Positions 22,600-34,290 of a stretch of DNA of 64,000 bases are shown one piece after another. Under the pieces are notes generated by a model. It was not told the origin of the DNA. It saw nothing but the letters and a program-made list of their open reading frames with translations, and searched no databases. Made by a program: the position numbers and the translations under genes. Source of the DNA: Citrus sinensis. Taxonomy: Eukaryota; Streptophyta; Magnoliopsida; Sapindales; Rutaceae. The stretch spans positions 40,815,501 to 40,879,500 of the forward strand of contig NC_068558.1 in the NCBI RefSeq assembly GCF_022201045.2, given 5' to 3'. The number at the start of each line of letters is the position of its first letter. Position 1 is the stretch's first letter.

Positions 22600-23030
22600 A
22601 TTTTGACGTAAAGCTAAAACGTAACGGGACATGCACTGCATGTGAAAGAAAGAATTGGGGGGGGGCCACCTTGAGCACGTAAAAGAGCCAACTAGACAGG
22701 GCAACGGTGATTTTTTTCTTTTTTGGGCGTCGAATTTGCTGACTGCTAATTCTATTGAAACACCTCATGTCAGGCGGCTACATGTTTCTGTCTTACGTGG
22801 CATGGGGAGCTTAAAGCAGAGACGACTATTATGCCACGTGTTTCGTCCATGAAAGAGCCGTGCACCACTCGGAGGGAACAACTCATCTGTCTCAGAACGT
22901 CCGAACAGAAGTGGGCCCCTTGTAACAGCTTGCTAAACTGATTCTGTCCAAATTTAGCAGAAAGGTTTTGCTCCCTTCGCCCGGAGCCCACCTTACAACT
23001 CGCATCTATTTAACCCCATCCTAAAGCATA
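22600..23030 (+). promoter_or_regulatory. Orphan promoter-like block with ACGT boxes
   Basis: A relatively GC-rich island contains TTACGTGGC (about 22793) and a G-box GCCACGTG (about 22833). CTATTTAACCCC near 23007 could act as a TATA element, but no ORF follows before the GH3 3' end at 23611. It may be the leftover promoter of a deleted gene. Low certainty. Confidence 0.35.
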
Positions 23031-23610
23031 CGTAAAATGAAAAATAAAATAAAATAGAAAGGAAAAAATCAATATACATGTGAAAAAAAAAAAAAATCTA
23101 ACATTAAGCATGGCCCGTCATCTACCCAATCGTATAATTATTCACCATTTATGTCCAATCTTACGAAAATCCTATCTGCTCTTTCCTTTCACTTTTTGAT
23201 GAAATTGAATCTTAGGTGGTAGGTGCATTGCCAACTGGAAGTAAACCTGATAGGTAGAATCAGTAATGTCTCTGTAGAAGCTAAATGTTGAATGATTAAG
23301 GTTCTATTTGACGCACCACCTGTGAAAATTTGCTATTGTTTATCCAAAAGTGCAATCAAATGCTGGAGTGTGAAATCCATGGCACTTATGTTTATAACAT
23401 GCGCATACAATAGCAGTTGCATTATAATTTGATTTGAAGTTGGCCTTATACAATCACATGTAGCCAGACTTATTTACAATCAGTATAACGAAAATCTTCT
23501 GTGTAACACTAGCAAGAATTCTTGTAATCACTCCATCTAATTTCTTTTTTATTCTATTAATCACTATAAATACCAATTTGAGGAAGTTTCTTATAACAAA
23601 CATGAAAAAA
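23030..23610. other. Intergenic DNA / 3' flank of GH3 copy 2
   Basis: AT-rich DNA after the GH3 stop codon (minus strand), where its 3'UTR should lie. Nothing else recognised. Confidence 0.5.
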
Positions 23611-25992
23611 CTAGCTTGTCTGTCTAGACTTGGTAGTGAGGCCAAATCCAAATGGGAAGAGAGGATCATAATGTGGATCCCCAACATTCATTGGTAGCTG
23701 ATCAACAGTCTTGAACCATGTACGCGGAAGCTTGCCAGTGAAATCGTAGTCACCAAACAGAACATCAGCAACACCTTGACCCTCAGTTCCAGGGAGCCAA
23801 GCTGCAACAAGAGCATCAATGTATGAAAGATACGGTTGGACCACAACAGGACGGCCAGAGATTACGACAACAACACATTCCACAGCTCCACAAACGTTTG
23901 TGATGGTGTTAGGACCAGGGTCGGCAATATTCAGGTTCATGCTGTCGCCGTTTGTCTCTGCATATGGGTGCTCTCCAACTACTACAATGGCATATGAAAA
24001 GTTGTTGGACTTCAGAAAGTTGGCATCTGGATTCTCCTGATAGACAACTTCAGTTTGTTGATCAACAGTATTTTTAATGGCATCGAGTATTGTAGTACCT
24101 GCGCATTAGACGGACCATGTTAGTTGGTCTTACCCATAATAACTTGTTATATAAAAGTTCTTATCAGCAACATTAGCCATCTATTTTACCTCTAGTGAGG
24201 TCGTTGCCACTAAGTCCCTGCCACTCAATTGTCCAGCCACCACACTGATAACCCAGATTGTCAGCATGGCTGCCAGCAACTAGTATCTTTGATGTTTTTT
24301 TAGGAAGGGGTAGTGTCTTTGATGTCTTTTTAGGAAGAGGTAGTAATGGAACCCCAGTTGAATCACCATTCTTTAGCAGCACAAGTGATTTTCTTACAGC
24401 TTCCCAAGCCAGTTCTCTATGCTCCTGCTTCGGTAACAAGACGAATGAGAATGCTTTTGAGACCCGTGCAACATAAAGGTAAAATAGTAGTTTAGTAACT
24501 AACCTGACTTCCCAGCTGATCAACCAGGCTATCATCAGCCAATGGATTCTCGAATAAACCCATCACAAATTTGACTCGCAAAATTCTCCTCACTGCATCA
24601 TCAATTCTGCTCATAGGTATGATGTTATTCTTCACTTGGAAGGTCAGATCATCTATGAATTCTATATAGTTATAGGGGACCATGACCTGGGGCACGTTCA
24701 AAACAAAGAATTAAAATAGACTTGATGAAAATTTATAAAAGTTTTGTTATAGCACCTAAGGCAAAGACTATGAACTGACCATGTCAATGCCAGCCTTGAT
24801 TCCTACTTCAACGGAATATGAGTAGTTAGCATGAGGTGGAGATGTGATCCTGTCTAGACCTTCCCAATCTGTGATGACAAAACCCTGAAGAAAATTTTCC
24901 GCAGTCAGTCATCAATTCAGTTGCTTCCGTTTCAAGTAAAATAAAAATACAGAGATGTCCGTAGGATGTGTCAAAAGAACGAATTTTTTACCCTGAATTG
25001 AAGAGTATTTTTCAGAAAATCAGTGACAAGTTCCCGATTAGCATGCATTTTAATTCCATTCCAGCTAGAGTAGGAGACCATGACAGTTGAGACACCCTTG
25101 ATAATTGAGTTGTAGTATGCAGGCATGTGTATTGCGAGCAAACCATGTCTGTCTATGATAGTGTTGTTCTCATTTATTCCATTTATTGTCCCACCATCAC
25201 CTACAAAGTGCTTAGCACAAGCTGCAACCTTTGTTCTGTTGCAAAACAATCAAATCATCATTTCGTTATGCCCATTCTATATGAATCTCTTTGATCGTAT
25301 CTGTCATTTGAGAAAGGAAGAAGATAAATAATATGCAAAAAACATCTGCAAATTAGAGATGGTGCTTCTAAATAGCTTACTTTCCAGCAACATAGGGGAC
25401 ACCCTTTGGGGACCCAGCAGGAATGTCCCCCTGGAGTCCAGGTATAAGCTCAGTCATTGCCTGGACGATCTTGGGGTCTTCGCTGTAGCTTTCGTAGCAT
25501 CGACCCCATCTTGGATCCCTGCAGACCTGAACAAACAAAACAAATATAAGGAATCGCCATTTGCACAGATGGATTTTCATTTTCTTTTATGTAAATCAGT
25601 ACTTAAATCTGATAGGTACCGCAATACAAGGTGCAAAAGTATATGGAATGCCTGTAGCTCGAACTTCAAGTGCAGTTGCAGCTCCAATCCTTTTAACAAG
25701 ATCGGGGTCCCTGGATGAATCAACAGAATGTTAACTCATGTCGGATTTACAAAACCAAGTTTAAAGAGAACAATATCATCCACAGAGCTACATCCACTTG
25801 CCTTGTAGCTCCAAGGCCTATATTGTGAGGAAAAATTGTAGCGTTGTAAACATTGTTATGACCATGAACATTCTGTTGAATTAAAGCACTGAATTTTGTG
25901 ACGAACTGTTGGATTCGATCAATAATAGAGTCTATTGCAATAACAAAAAGTTTCCAGCTTAAAATCCACTCGCATTCGAGGTGCAAAACCAA
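23611..25992 (-). pseudogene. GH3 beta-glucosidase copy 2, 5'-truncated with chimeric first exon
   Basis: Exons on the minus strand: ~25873-25802 ([16 protein letters not shown]), 25710-25620, 25526-25381 ([17 protein letters not shown]), 25235-24992 (KHFVGDGG), 24884-24780 (catalytic-nucleophile exon, [17 protein letters not shown] with Asp in SDW/TDW position), 24686-24504, 24424-24190, 24098-23611 (ends GFGLTTK). All borders are in phase. The first intron has a GC donor in the consensus context AAG|GCAAGT. The ~100 N-terminal residues and signal peptide are absent. Upstream of ~25876 is family-P repeat DNA, though it happens to stay open in frame to an ATG at 25992. A 30-bp in-frame tandem duplication (24286-24345) repeats LPLPKKTSK. 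Without a signal peptide and the N-terminal barrel start it is probably non-functional, although most of the coding region is undamaged, so truncation seems recent. Confidence 0.88.
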
Positions 25993-26565
25993 ACTTCAGT
26001 ATTCTATTTGGGGAGTTTGGTTACCAAGAGAGTGAGAAAATTTAGCAGTTTTGGATCGAAAATTCTCCAAGAGTTAATAGAGTAGCTTTAATACAGTTAT
26101 TTATTTATTTTTTTTTTTTAATGACATGATATAATATCAACGAAGGCCCTTCTGCAATTTTATATTTTGGGCGGATTGCTAACTTGCTAGTGATAATGTC
26201 AGCATGACCTATCAATTTTAGCAATCTACAAAATCTACCTTTTATGAGTTGTTTAAGCTATTGTTTTTTTTTTTTTTTTTCTCTCTCTCTCCAATGTTTA
26301 GATTTTTTTTAATCATGTCTTTGAATTTGTCCTATAAATTGAATTTTTAGAACAATGAAATACAATTATTCCCTCCCATTCGTCTTTTCTCCATAACTGC
26401 ATCCATCCATCATAAAGAACAATAAAAACTGACACCGCATCAACCATCAACGTCCACATCAGTGAATTCACTGATGTGGTTCATTTATTGCCCCCAAGGA
26501 ACACAAAGTTGCTCCCCAACACTTTTTCTCTCTAGAATCGAAATTTCTTGCTTGCGGACCAAATA
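25880..26565. repeat. Family P segmental duplication, copy 2
   Basis: Matches 59565-62700 without the two insertions found there: TTTTGTGACGAACT (25895), GTTTGGTTACCAAGAGAGTG (26017), GACATGATATAATATC (26122), GCTAACTTGCTAGTGATAATG (26177) and GCCCCCAAGGAACACAAAG (26490). It joins GH3 coding DNA at ~25876 and family ABC DNA at ~26565, so both ends are recombination junctions. Confidence 0.82.
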
Positions 26566-26724
26566 TGTCGATCGTAGTTCGCTCCTGAATCTTGACTCTT
26601 GTGAAGTCGATAGCGTGCGTTTGACGCGCATTCGGAGCGTGAGACTAAGGTAATCCCTTATCGCGCGTTCGCTTATCTCAACTGAAAGGGACGGGAACGC
26701 GGAATAGTTAAAAGCACCACATGC
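26565..26724. repeat. Family ABC duplication, copy B, fragment left of the inserted element
   Basis: AATATGTCGATCGTAGTTCG through GCGTGCGTTTGACGCGCATT to the ACCACATGC target site; continues at 34669 beyond the inserted 7.9-kb element. Confidence 0.85.
26716..26724. repeat. 9-bp TSD ACCACATGC, left copy
   Basis: Perfect duplicate of 34669-34677, immediately outside the GGACACGG termini. Confidence 0.92.
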
Positions 26725-26950
26725 GGACACGGCTACCATGCAGGGCATAAAATCCCTGTATGGTACAGGGGCTGCCCTTGAGCCGTTGGATTCAGCTTAT
26801 TTGAATCCAATGGCTGGGGTTTTAGTTTGAAAAAAAAAAGAAAAAAATGAATAAAAGTAGAAAAAAATATGGCAACCGGTTCAACGGGGGTAGTTACAGT
26901 ACGTAGAAAATTACCGTTGGATTGAATAGAGTGGATCCAATGGCTGAGAT
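26725..26950. repeat. Left-end hairpin cluster of the 7.9-kb element
   Basis: Stem 26734-26745 with 26754-26765 (TACCATGCAGGG / CCCTGTATGGTA, one mismatch). Stem 26781-26794 with 26802-26815 (AGCCGTTGGATTCA / TGAATCCAATGGCT). Stem about 26913-26925 with 26933-26945 (CCGTTGGAT / ATCCAATGG). The first stem resembles the outermost stem of the right end. Confidence 0.8.
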
Positions 26951-27119
26951 TTGTTTTATTATTCAATAATTAAAAAAATTTGAAAAAACAAACCTGTAAA
27001 ACTGAAATAAACAAAAAAAATCCCCACCACTCACTCACTCACCTCACCGTCACCACTCCCTCACCTCACACACGTCAAACACCTCACCACTCCTCACCTC
27101 ACACGCGCCTCACCACGGC

Positions 27120-27290
27120 CATCAACGGTGGCAACTGAAGGAGTTCCTAGGCAACGATCAACGGCGGCACAAGGACAGGCTGATCTCCGCCGTCGGCAAC
27201 GATCAACGAAGGCAGAAGGATGGGCTGATGTTATTCGTTGACAATGATCAACGGCGGCACAAGCACAACCCTGTTCCTCGCGCAATCCAT
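27120..27290. repeat. GC-rich tandem repeat inside the 7.9-kb element
   Basis: About three degenerate copies of a ~55-bp unit built on GGCAACGATCAACGGCGG ... GGCTGATCTCCGCCGTC. GC-rich 5' segments are typical of Pack-type elements. Short ORFs here are not supported. Confidence 0.65.
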
Positions 27291-27605
27291 CTCCAACGCT
27301 AGAATAGCTGTCGTCAAGGGCTTCGGTGGGACGCCACAACTATTGCTCAACCACCTCTGCGCTGCTACTGTACCATCATCTCCTCACCGCACGACATCAG
27401 AACTATTGTTCTAGCTTCGCCCCACATTCGCTTTACCACCAGAATCATCAAGCAAAACGTTAGTATTAGATTAGATTTTCTGAATTAATTTATAATTAGG
27501 GTTTGATTTGAACTGTATCAAGATATTATTTTGCTAATTTGTAGTTATGTGGTTTTTTTTTTGTAATTAAAGTCTTAATTTTTTCCTTCCAATGGACTTG
27601 TGCAG

Positions 27606-28437
27606 CGATGCTGACGGGTTCAACTGACCGTTCAATTCTGGCCACGGATGTGGAGACTGGAGCCACTATTGCTCGTCTTGAGGATTCTCATGAGTAAGTT
27701 CCCATATTTATTTTTTCTCAAATTATTGATCATTAATGGTCCAAGAAATATGGTTCTGATGCTCTGATATGTTATCTATTTGCAGGGATGCTATTTATAG
27801 TTTGATCAACGTGACAGAGTCAACTGTTGCCTCTGGCGATGATCAAGGTTGTATTAAGGTGGTTTTCTTCCCCAGTAGCTGCTATGAAACTGGTTTCTTC
27901 TCATTTCCTTCTCTTTGAAAGCCGTAACAGTGTTTAGGAAAGTATTGTCATAAGTATAGCGTCTAGCAAATGAATTTCCTGCAAACATAGTCCAATCAGC
28001 TATTTACATGATTGAAGTCTACTTCCAATGACATTTGGTTTTCTCCAATGGCTTTTTGCTTATTGGCTTTGAGGTTCTTTAATTATCTTCTTACTTTTGT
28101 GATCTTTGATGAATGTAAAATCATTTCTAATTACATTTTATCATTAAATGATATCTAAAGTTCATTGTTTTTATTTGAAAATATTAACATTTGTTTTTTT
28201 TATTTGTCTATTTGTTTTTTAGGATATTTAATCACTGTGCTGAATCTGTTTGAATTATTAATTTGCTTTTAAGGGTTCAATTTTTTATTCAACCCACTTA
28301 TCTTTTTGTTTGATTTTTACTGCATTGGAGGTATGAGATACCAGACAACGTACTCTCTGCAATTCTTTTGACGCTCATAAGGAATATGTTTCAGATATGA
28401 CTTTTGCAGCTGATGCAATGAAACTGCTAGGAACAAG
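27606..28437 (+). pseudogene. WDR55: Captured WD40-repeat gene fragment (WDR55-like), with introns
   Basis: Three consecutive exons with retained introns: 27606-27693 (LTGSTDRSILATDVETGA), 27786-27858 (INVTESTVASGDDQGCIK) and 28331-28437 (FDAHKEYVSDMTFAADAM). They match the first part of plant WDR55 homologs, nuclear WD40 proteins linked to ribosome biogenesis and DDB1 binding. Splice phases are conserved. The third exon opens GTA TGA GAT ACC where the family has V-W-D-T, so the tryptophan of the WD dipeptide is a stop. No 5' or later WD exons were found. The fragment is therefore a captured, dead gene piece rather than a working gene. Capture with introns shows it was acquired at DNA level, as in Pack-MULEs. 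Confidence 0.85.
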
Positions 28438-31070
28438 GTACTTTAATGCTGTTACTCTTTAATGATTCTGCTTTTTTTTCCCTTTCAATTTGAAAAGGTC
28501 TTCAGATTGTTTGCTTTCAGCTAGACATCCTGCACACAGTTCCATATATTTATGTGTTTAAATATCAGTTGTTTTGATGAAGGTTGATTTATTATCCTTT
28601 AAATGCTGGAAATTTTTTGAACCTGAGAGCTGTAACAGAGCATGATGATTGATTTGGGTTTGATTTTAATTGTTGATTTGGGTATGAATTAAATTTTTTA
28701 TTGATTTATAGTGTTGGTTTATGTCTTTCCCTTCTCAAGCTTTTGGGCAACAGTGCATGGATCAACAGCAACAAAGAGCAAGGGCTACACAGGCACAGCC
28801 TCGGCTTCAGCCTTAGCCTCAACCTGGCGATTTATCTGCTATACTCGGTGTATTCCTCACTTCCATTGCTATTGTCTCACTGGCAAATTCTCTCTTATAT
28901 CCTAATTCGTGCTTTTACGCATATTTAGTCACTTTCAATCTGGTTTATCAGTTAATGGTGACTTAAATCTTCTTTTTTTAATTGTTTGAGTTGAATCTTG
29001 TAGCTCTGTAAATATTAAGTGTTGGGTTCTCATCTGAATAAAGGGCTTTCCTTGGAGTGAAATAGTGAAATGAACAACGATTTCAATTGACTAGTTGTAA
29101 AGTTTAATTTTGTCCTAAAATGAGCAGTTCAACAATATATTATCATGGGCAGTGTTTTTACCCAGATTTTGCTTGGTTGCTTGCCTACTAGTGTGAACAC
29201 TTTATTGCTTTGAAAACTCATTTGCTATATTAATGCTTTGGTGGTAAGTTTCTTGTATGTATATCTGTAGTTATATTATTTTGATTGGAATTTTCTGTAT
29301 TCAACTCTGAAACTGACTTGCTGGATTTAAGTAATAATTAGTTATTTTAGTGAAAGTTTGAGCATTTGTGTAGGTATGAAAGTAATATTAAGTTCATTTT
29401 GAACAATAGGTTGTTTTGATGAATATAGCTTTTGAAAGAATTTTCAAATGATGTCAATGCCGAACAATAGATTGTCATTGCTTCCTGGAAGAATAGACCA
29501 ATCAAGTTACCTTGTCCTACCTGGAAATTATTCGGAGGGGGCAGAATCTGTTGGATGATGAACTTTGCTGCGGCTTTGTTGCAATTTTGTTGGCTGCAGA
29601 ATTTTAGGCTTGGCTTCAGTAAATATAGGTTGATATTTGCAAGGCAACTTTTATATGGCTTATGTAAAATTTTTCTTTTTCCATTTACATTGCTGGGTTT
29701 CGTTGTAGTTGCTGAGCAAGTGAGAGAACACATTCAATTTTATACAACAATTATAAGTATTGACCATGAGGCAGGATACTGGAAAATTGTTGTGTTATTA
29801 CCCCTCAATGGTAAAATGATTGCAATTGGTATGGTGATCACAATTGATGACTTTTGAATGAAACCATATGTTTTAATTATTTATTTATCCTGTTATTTAT
29901 TTTAATATTTCATTTGCATGGATGTTTATTTCACAAGATACTTATTTGAAAAATGTCAAAAAAAAATGTTATATTGCTAAAAAATAAATACGTTGTTAAT
30001 AAGCTGTGTTGAGCTTTTACTTTAAAACTATTTACCTTTCTTCCTTTTTTTATTTGCCGTAAATTTATGCAATATATCAATCCACTTTTTTTTCGGAGAT
30101 GGTACTTGTAATAAGGTTGGATGATGCACTTGGTGTAATGTACTAGATTTTGGTGGATTTTTAGGATGATATGTAGAAAATATTATGTTTGACATAGGAA
30201 TAGTTAATTTGATTTATTTTCATTAAATTGTGTTTCCTATAATTAGTTAAAATAAAATAAAATAAATTGATTAAATTGATTTAGCGGATCGGAAAATAAG
30301 CCTATAAATTTGTGTGGGAATTAATAGAATTAAAAATGGTTGCAAGGTTATTTATAGTGGAGATTTCGGCTATAAAAAGCGCCAGTGGAATATAAGAGCT
30401 CTTCCGAATTTATTTGTGAGGCCACTTATTGCAACCACTAGTATTTTACTCATTTTAGTTTTTTTTTTAATCAAACTTAATAGTTAAGTCATATTTTGCT
30501 TTAGCACACTTATTTCTTCACTTTAATGGTTCACTTTCACAAATTTCACTCAAATGTGAAAAATTTTAATTTCCACTATAACTTAGTTGAAAGTCATTCA
30601 TTGGGTTTACTACTTTTTCAAGCCTTAATCAACAAATTGAAGGCATACATTGCTTAACTAGAATTTCAATCATAATTACAAAAAATTAAAACAATTAGGA
30701 TTATTGATATAATAATTAACAACCAAAAATTAAATATTTATATATTCAATTGTACTTTTCTTTAATAAAAAGCGAGTGCTATATTTCAAAGATTAAAATT
30801 AAATATAAGACACTAAGAGGCTTTGATAGTTCTCCGACCAAACGAAAGATTTAAAACACTTAAAAGCAAATTCGGATTGGAATATTATTATTTTGTTGGT
30901 TACCTTTATTCATAATACAAATACTTCGAAAGTGATTATATTTATAAAAAATTAGATGAAAAATGTTTACAAAATAATATTATTGAATGTTTAAAACGAA
31001 CACTTGTAGTATAAGGTATGACTATTGAAAGATTAAAATCAGTGCACGAAATTAAAGTGACCAGAAGCTT
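28438..31070. other. Noncoding interior of the 7.9-kb element
   Basis: AT-rich, intron-like DNA. A Gln-rich frame at about 28738-28850 (CMDQQQQRARATQ) between a CTCAAG acceptor-like and a GGTGTATT donor-like site might be another captured exon; it contains a TAG. ORFs near 29347-29857 lack recognisable domains. Confidence 0.45.
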
Positions 31071-31073
31071 ACA

Positions 31074-31500
31074 AGCCGTAAACGGCTTGCCGGTTTGACT
31101 TGAACCGGAAATCCGGTTATGTTCCAGCAAGTCCTTCACTCGAATCCGGTTTTCCGGATATCACAAACCGGCTTGCCGGTTGGATCCAGAAGATAGCACG
31201 TTAAAACCGGCTTACCGGTTTCCTTAACCGGTTGGCCGAATGAATCCAGAATGCTGCCAAAGTGCAGCTCGAATCCGGATTTCCGGATTTACAGAACCGG
31301 CTATCCGGTTAAATCCAGTGAAGGCCATACGCGAATCCGGTTTTCCGGATTGATAATCCGGTTATCCGAATATTGACCCGAGAGCAACCAAAGAAAATGC
31401 GGCTCACCGATTTGAACAATCCGGTTATCCGGAATTTGTCCCGAGAGAAATCAATAAGAAAAACGGTTTTCCGGATGAGAAGAAGTGGTATACCGGTTTA
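31074..31500. repeat. Array of ~13 CCGG-type dyads
   Basis: Repeated imperfect palindromes such as AACCGGAAATCCGGTT (31101), AACCGGCTTGCCGGTT (31165), AATCCGGATTTCCGGATT (31273), AACCGGCTATCCGGTT (31297) and AATCCGGTTTTCCGGATT (31332). They are spaced about 20-65 bp apart, with partly conserved spacers containing AATCCAG. Most keep a 7-8 bp arm and a 2-4 base centre. Confidence 0.88.
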
Positions 31501-31635
31501 GACTTGGGAAATCTTTTTGTCTCTAATTGGGTAAGCTCTTATACTTGTATTACACACACCATTTTATTTTTGGCCTTTTAAAATTGCTTAATTTTAAATC
31601 ATTTTGAGATTTAAAACCTTTCAATAAGCCATTTA

Positions 31636-32437
31636 GGGTGCGTTTGGCACACTATATTGTATTATGCTGTATTGTATTATTTTAATGCTGGTATATTGTA
31701 TTATGTTGTATTGCGTTAGCATTGTATTATAACAATATTGTAGAATGTTTGATTAATTAAATTAAATAATTAAAAAATAATATATATTAATACTTAGAAA
31801 AATAATAAATATAGAAATCTTAAAATTTGTATTATAATTATGATAAAAAATTTTATAAAATTTAATATTATATGTAAATAATAAATTTAGATTATAATTA
31901 ATATTATAACTGTTAATATAAATTAATAAATTATTATTCAATAATATTAAATTATATTTTAATTTACAATATATTATTATTTTTACATTTTAATATATTA
32001 ATAAATTTTTAATTTAATATAAATAATTATAAATATTGAAATTTGCATAAATTTAAATAATATTAATTTTAAAATTAATATTAATGTAAATAATATTATA
32101 ATATTAATATATTATTTTTATATGAATCATTAATAAATAAAATAATATTATCATATAATTTATTTTTATATTTTATTCATTATATTAGTATTTAATAATA
32201 AAATAATTTATTTTTATAATATTTTAATAAAATAAATTTGCCTCAATTGAGGCAAAAAGCTTCCGCATTACGCAAACCCGAGGTTCCCTTGGGTTTGCGT
32301 AATGCGACCCCATGCCTTATTATGCTGTATTATAATGCAGTATAATGAGGTCTCAAATTTTACCAAACAACTTCTTGGTAATAAATTAATGTGAATAGTG
32401 GTATAATACCACACAATCCCATGCACTAAACGCGCCC
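31636..32437. mobile_element. 802-bp PIF/Harbinger-like MITE nested in the 7.9-kb element
   Basis: The left end GGGTGCGTTTGGCAC and the right end (reverse complement GGGCGCGTTTAGTGC) form short TIRs flanked by a TTA duplication (31633-31635, 32438-32440), the preference of PIF/Harbinger elements. The interior is extremely AT-rich with no coding. A 32270-32312 inverted repeat (GCATTACGCAAACCC / GGGTTTGCGTAATGC) sits near the right end. Confidence 0.75.
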
Positions 32438-32569
32438 TTAATGCATGAAATATAAAATCATAAAATTACAAGTATATCAAGCTATCTAATTCATGAAGCA
32501 TAAATTCATATAATAACAAACATATCAAGCCATGTAGTAAAACATAAATCAAGATGCAACATTCATCAT

Positions 32570-34290
32570 TCCAACAAACATTAAACATTTTACTTAAAAT
32601 ATGCAACAGCGAACATAAAATATGAGTACCTCCATAACAGTGAACATACAACGTCAAACATGAAACGTAGAACAGCAAACATGAAACGTGGAACGTAAAC
32701 ATGAAACGGGGGCAAAAAAGAAAAATTTCGGGGTATTTGAAAAATCAGTACATGAAACATTGCACAACCAACATGAAACATATCACTTAAAATATGCAAC
32801 AACAAACATAAAATATGAGTCCCTCCGTAACATGGAACATGAAACATAAAACATGAAACGTAGAACAACAAACATGAAACAGAGAACGTAAACATGAAAC
32901 GGGGGCAAAAAAGAAAAATTTCGGGGTATTTAAAAAATCAGTACATGAAACATTGCACAACCAACATGAAACATATCACTTAAAATATGCAACAACGAAC
33001 ATAAAATATGAGTCCCTCCGTAACAGTGAACATGAAACATAAAACATGAAACATAGAACATCAAACATGAAACATAGAACGTAAACATGAAACGGGTGCA
33101 AAAAAAAAATTTCGGGGTATTTGAAAAATCAGTACATGAAATATTGCACAACCAACATGAAACATATCACTTAAAATATGCAACAACGAACATAAAATAT
33201 GAGTCCCTCCGTAACAGTGAACATGAAACATAGAACATCAAACATGAAACATAGAACGTAAACATGAAACGGGTGCAAAAAAAAAAATTCCGGGGTATTT
33301 GAAAAATCAGTACATGAAACATTGCACAACCAACATGAAACATATCACTTAAAATATGCAACAACGAACATAAAATATGAGTCCCTCCGTAACAGTGAAC
33401 ATGAAACATAAAACATGAAACATAGAACATCAAACATGAAACATAGAACGTAAACATGAAACGGGTGCAAAAAAAAAAATTGCGGGGTATTTGAAAAATC
33501 AGTACATGAAACATTGCACAACCAACATGAAACATATCACTTAAAATATGCAACAACGAACATAAAATATGAGTCCCTCCGTAACAGTGAACATGAAACA
33601 TAAAACATGAAACATAGAACATCAAACATGAAACATAGAACGTAAACATGAAACGGGTGCAAAAAAAAAAATTGCGGGGTATTTGAAAAATCAGTACATA
33701 AAACATTGCACAACCAACATGAAACATATCACTTAAAATATGCAACAACGAACATAAAATATGAGTCCCTCCGTAACAGTGAACATGAAACATAAAACAT
33801 GAAACATAGAACATCAAACATGAAACATAGAACGTAAACATGAAACGGGTGCAAAAAAAAAAATTCCGGGGTATTTGAAAAATCAGCACATGAAACATTG
33901 CACAACCAACATGAAACATATCACTTAAAATATGCAACAACGAACATAAAATATGAGTCCCTCCGTAACAGTGAACATGAAACATAAAATATGAAACATA
34001 GAACATCAAACATGAAACATAGAACGTAAACATGAAACGGGTGCAAAAAAAAAAATTGCGGGGTATTTGAAAAATCAGTACATGAAACATTGCACAACCA
34101 ACATGAAACATATCACTTAAAATATGCAACAACAAACATAAAATATGAGTCCCTCCATAACAGTGAACATGAAACATAAAACATGAAACATAGAACATCA
34201 AACATGAAATATAGAACGTAAACATGAAACGGGTGCAAAAAAAAAAATTTTGGGGTATTTGAAAAATCAGTACATGAAACATAAAACATA
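32570..34290. repeat. Minisatellite, ~192-bp unit, about nine copies
   Basis: Each unit contains ATTGCACAACCAACATGAAA, CTTAAAATATGCAACAACG, AATATGAGTCCCTCC and GGGGTATTTGAAAAATCAG. Marker positions (GCACAACC at about 32762, 32955, 33147, 33324, 33517, 33710, 33899, 34092) give steps of mostly 190-193 bp and one of ~177. Units are themselves built from ACATGAAAC subrepeats. Since 192 is a multiple of three, a minus-strand frame (34282-33167) stays open for 371 codons; I regard it as a by-product. Confidence 0.9.

Noticed and set aside
31074..31500. CRISPR-like array
   Set aside because: Regularly spaced palindromes superficially resemble one, but spacing is irregular, repeats are degenerate, and the DNA is clearly plant nuclear with no cas genes.
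33167..34282. 371-codon minus-strand ORF as a protein-coding gene
   Set aside because: It is a tandem minisatellite of 192-bp units; the frame is open because the unit is a multiple of three. No domain, splice or promoter evidence.
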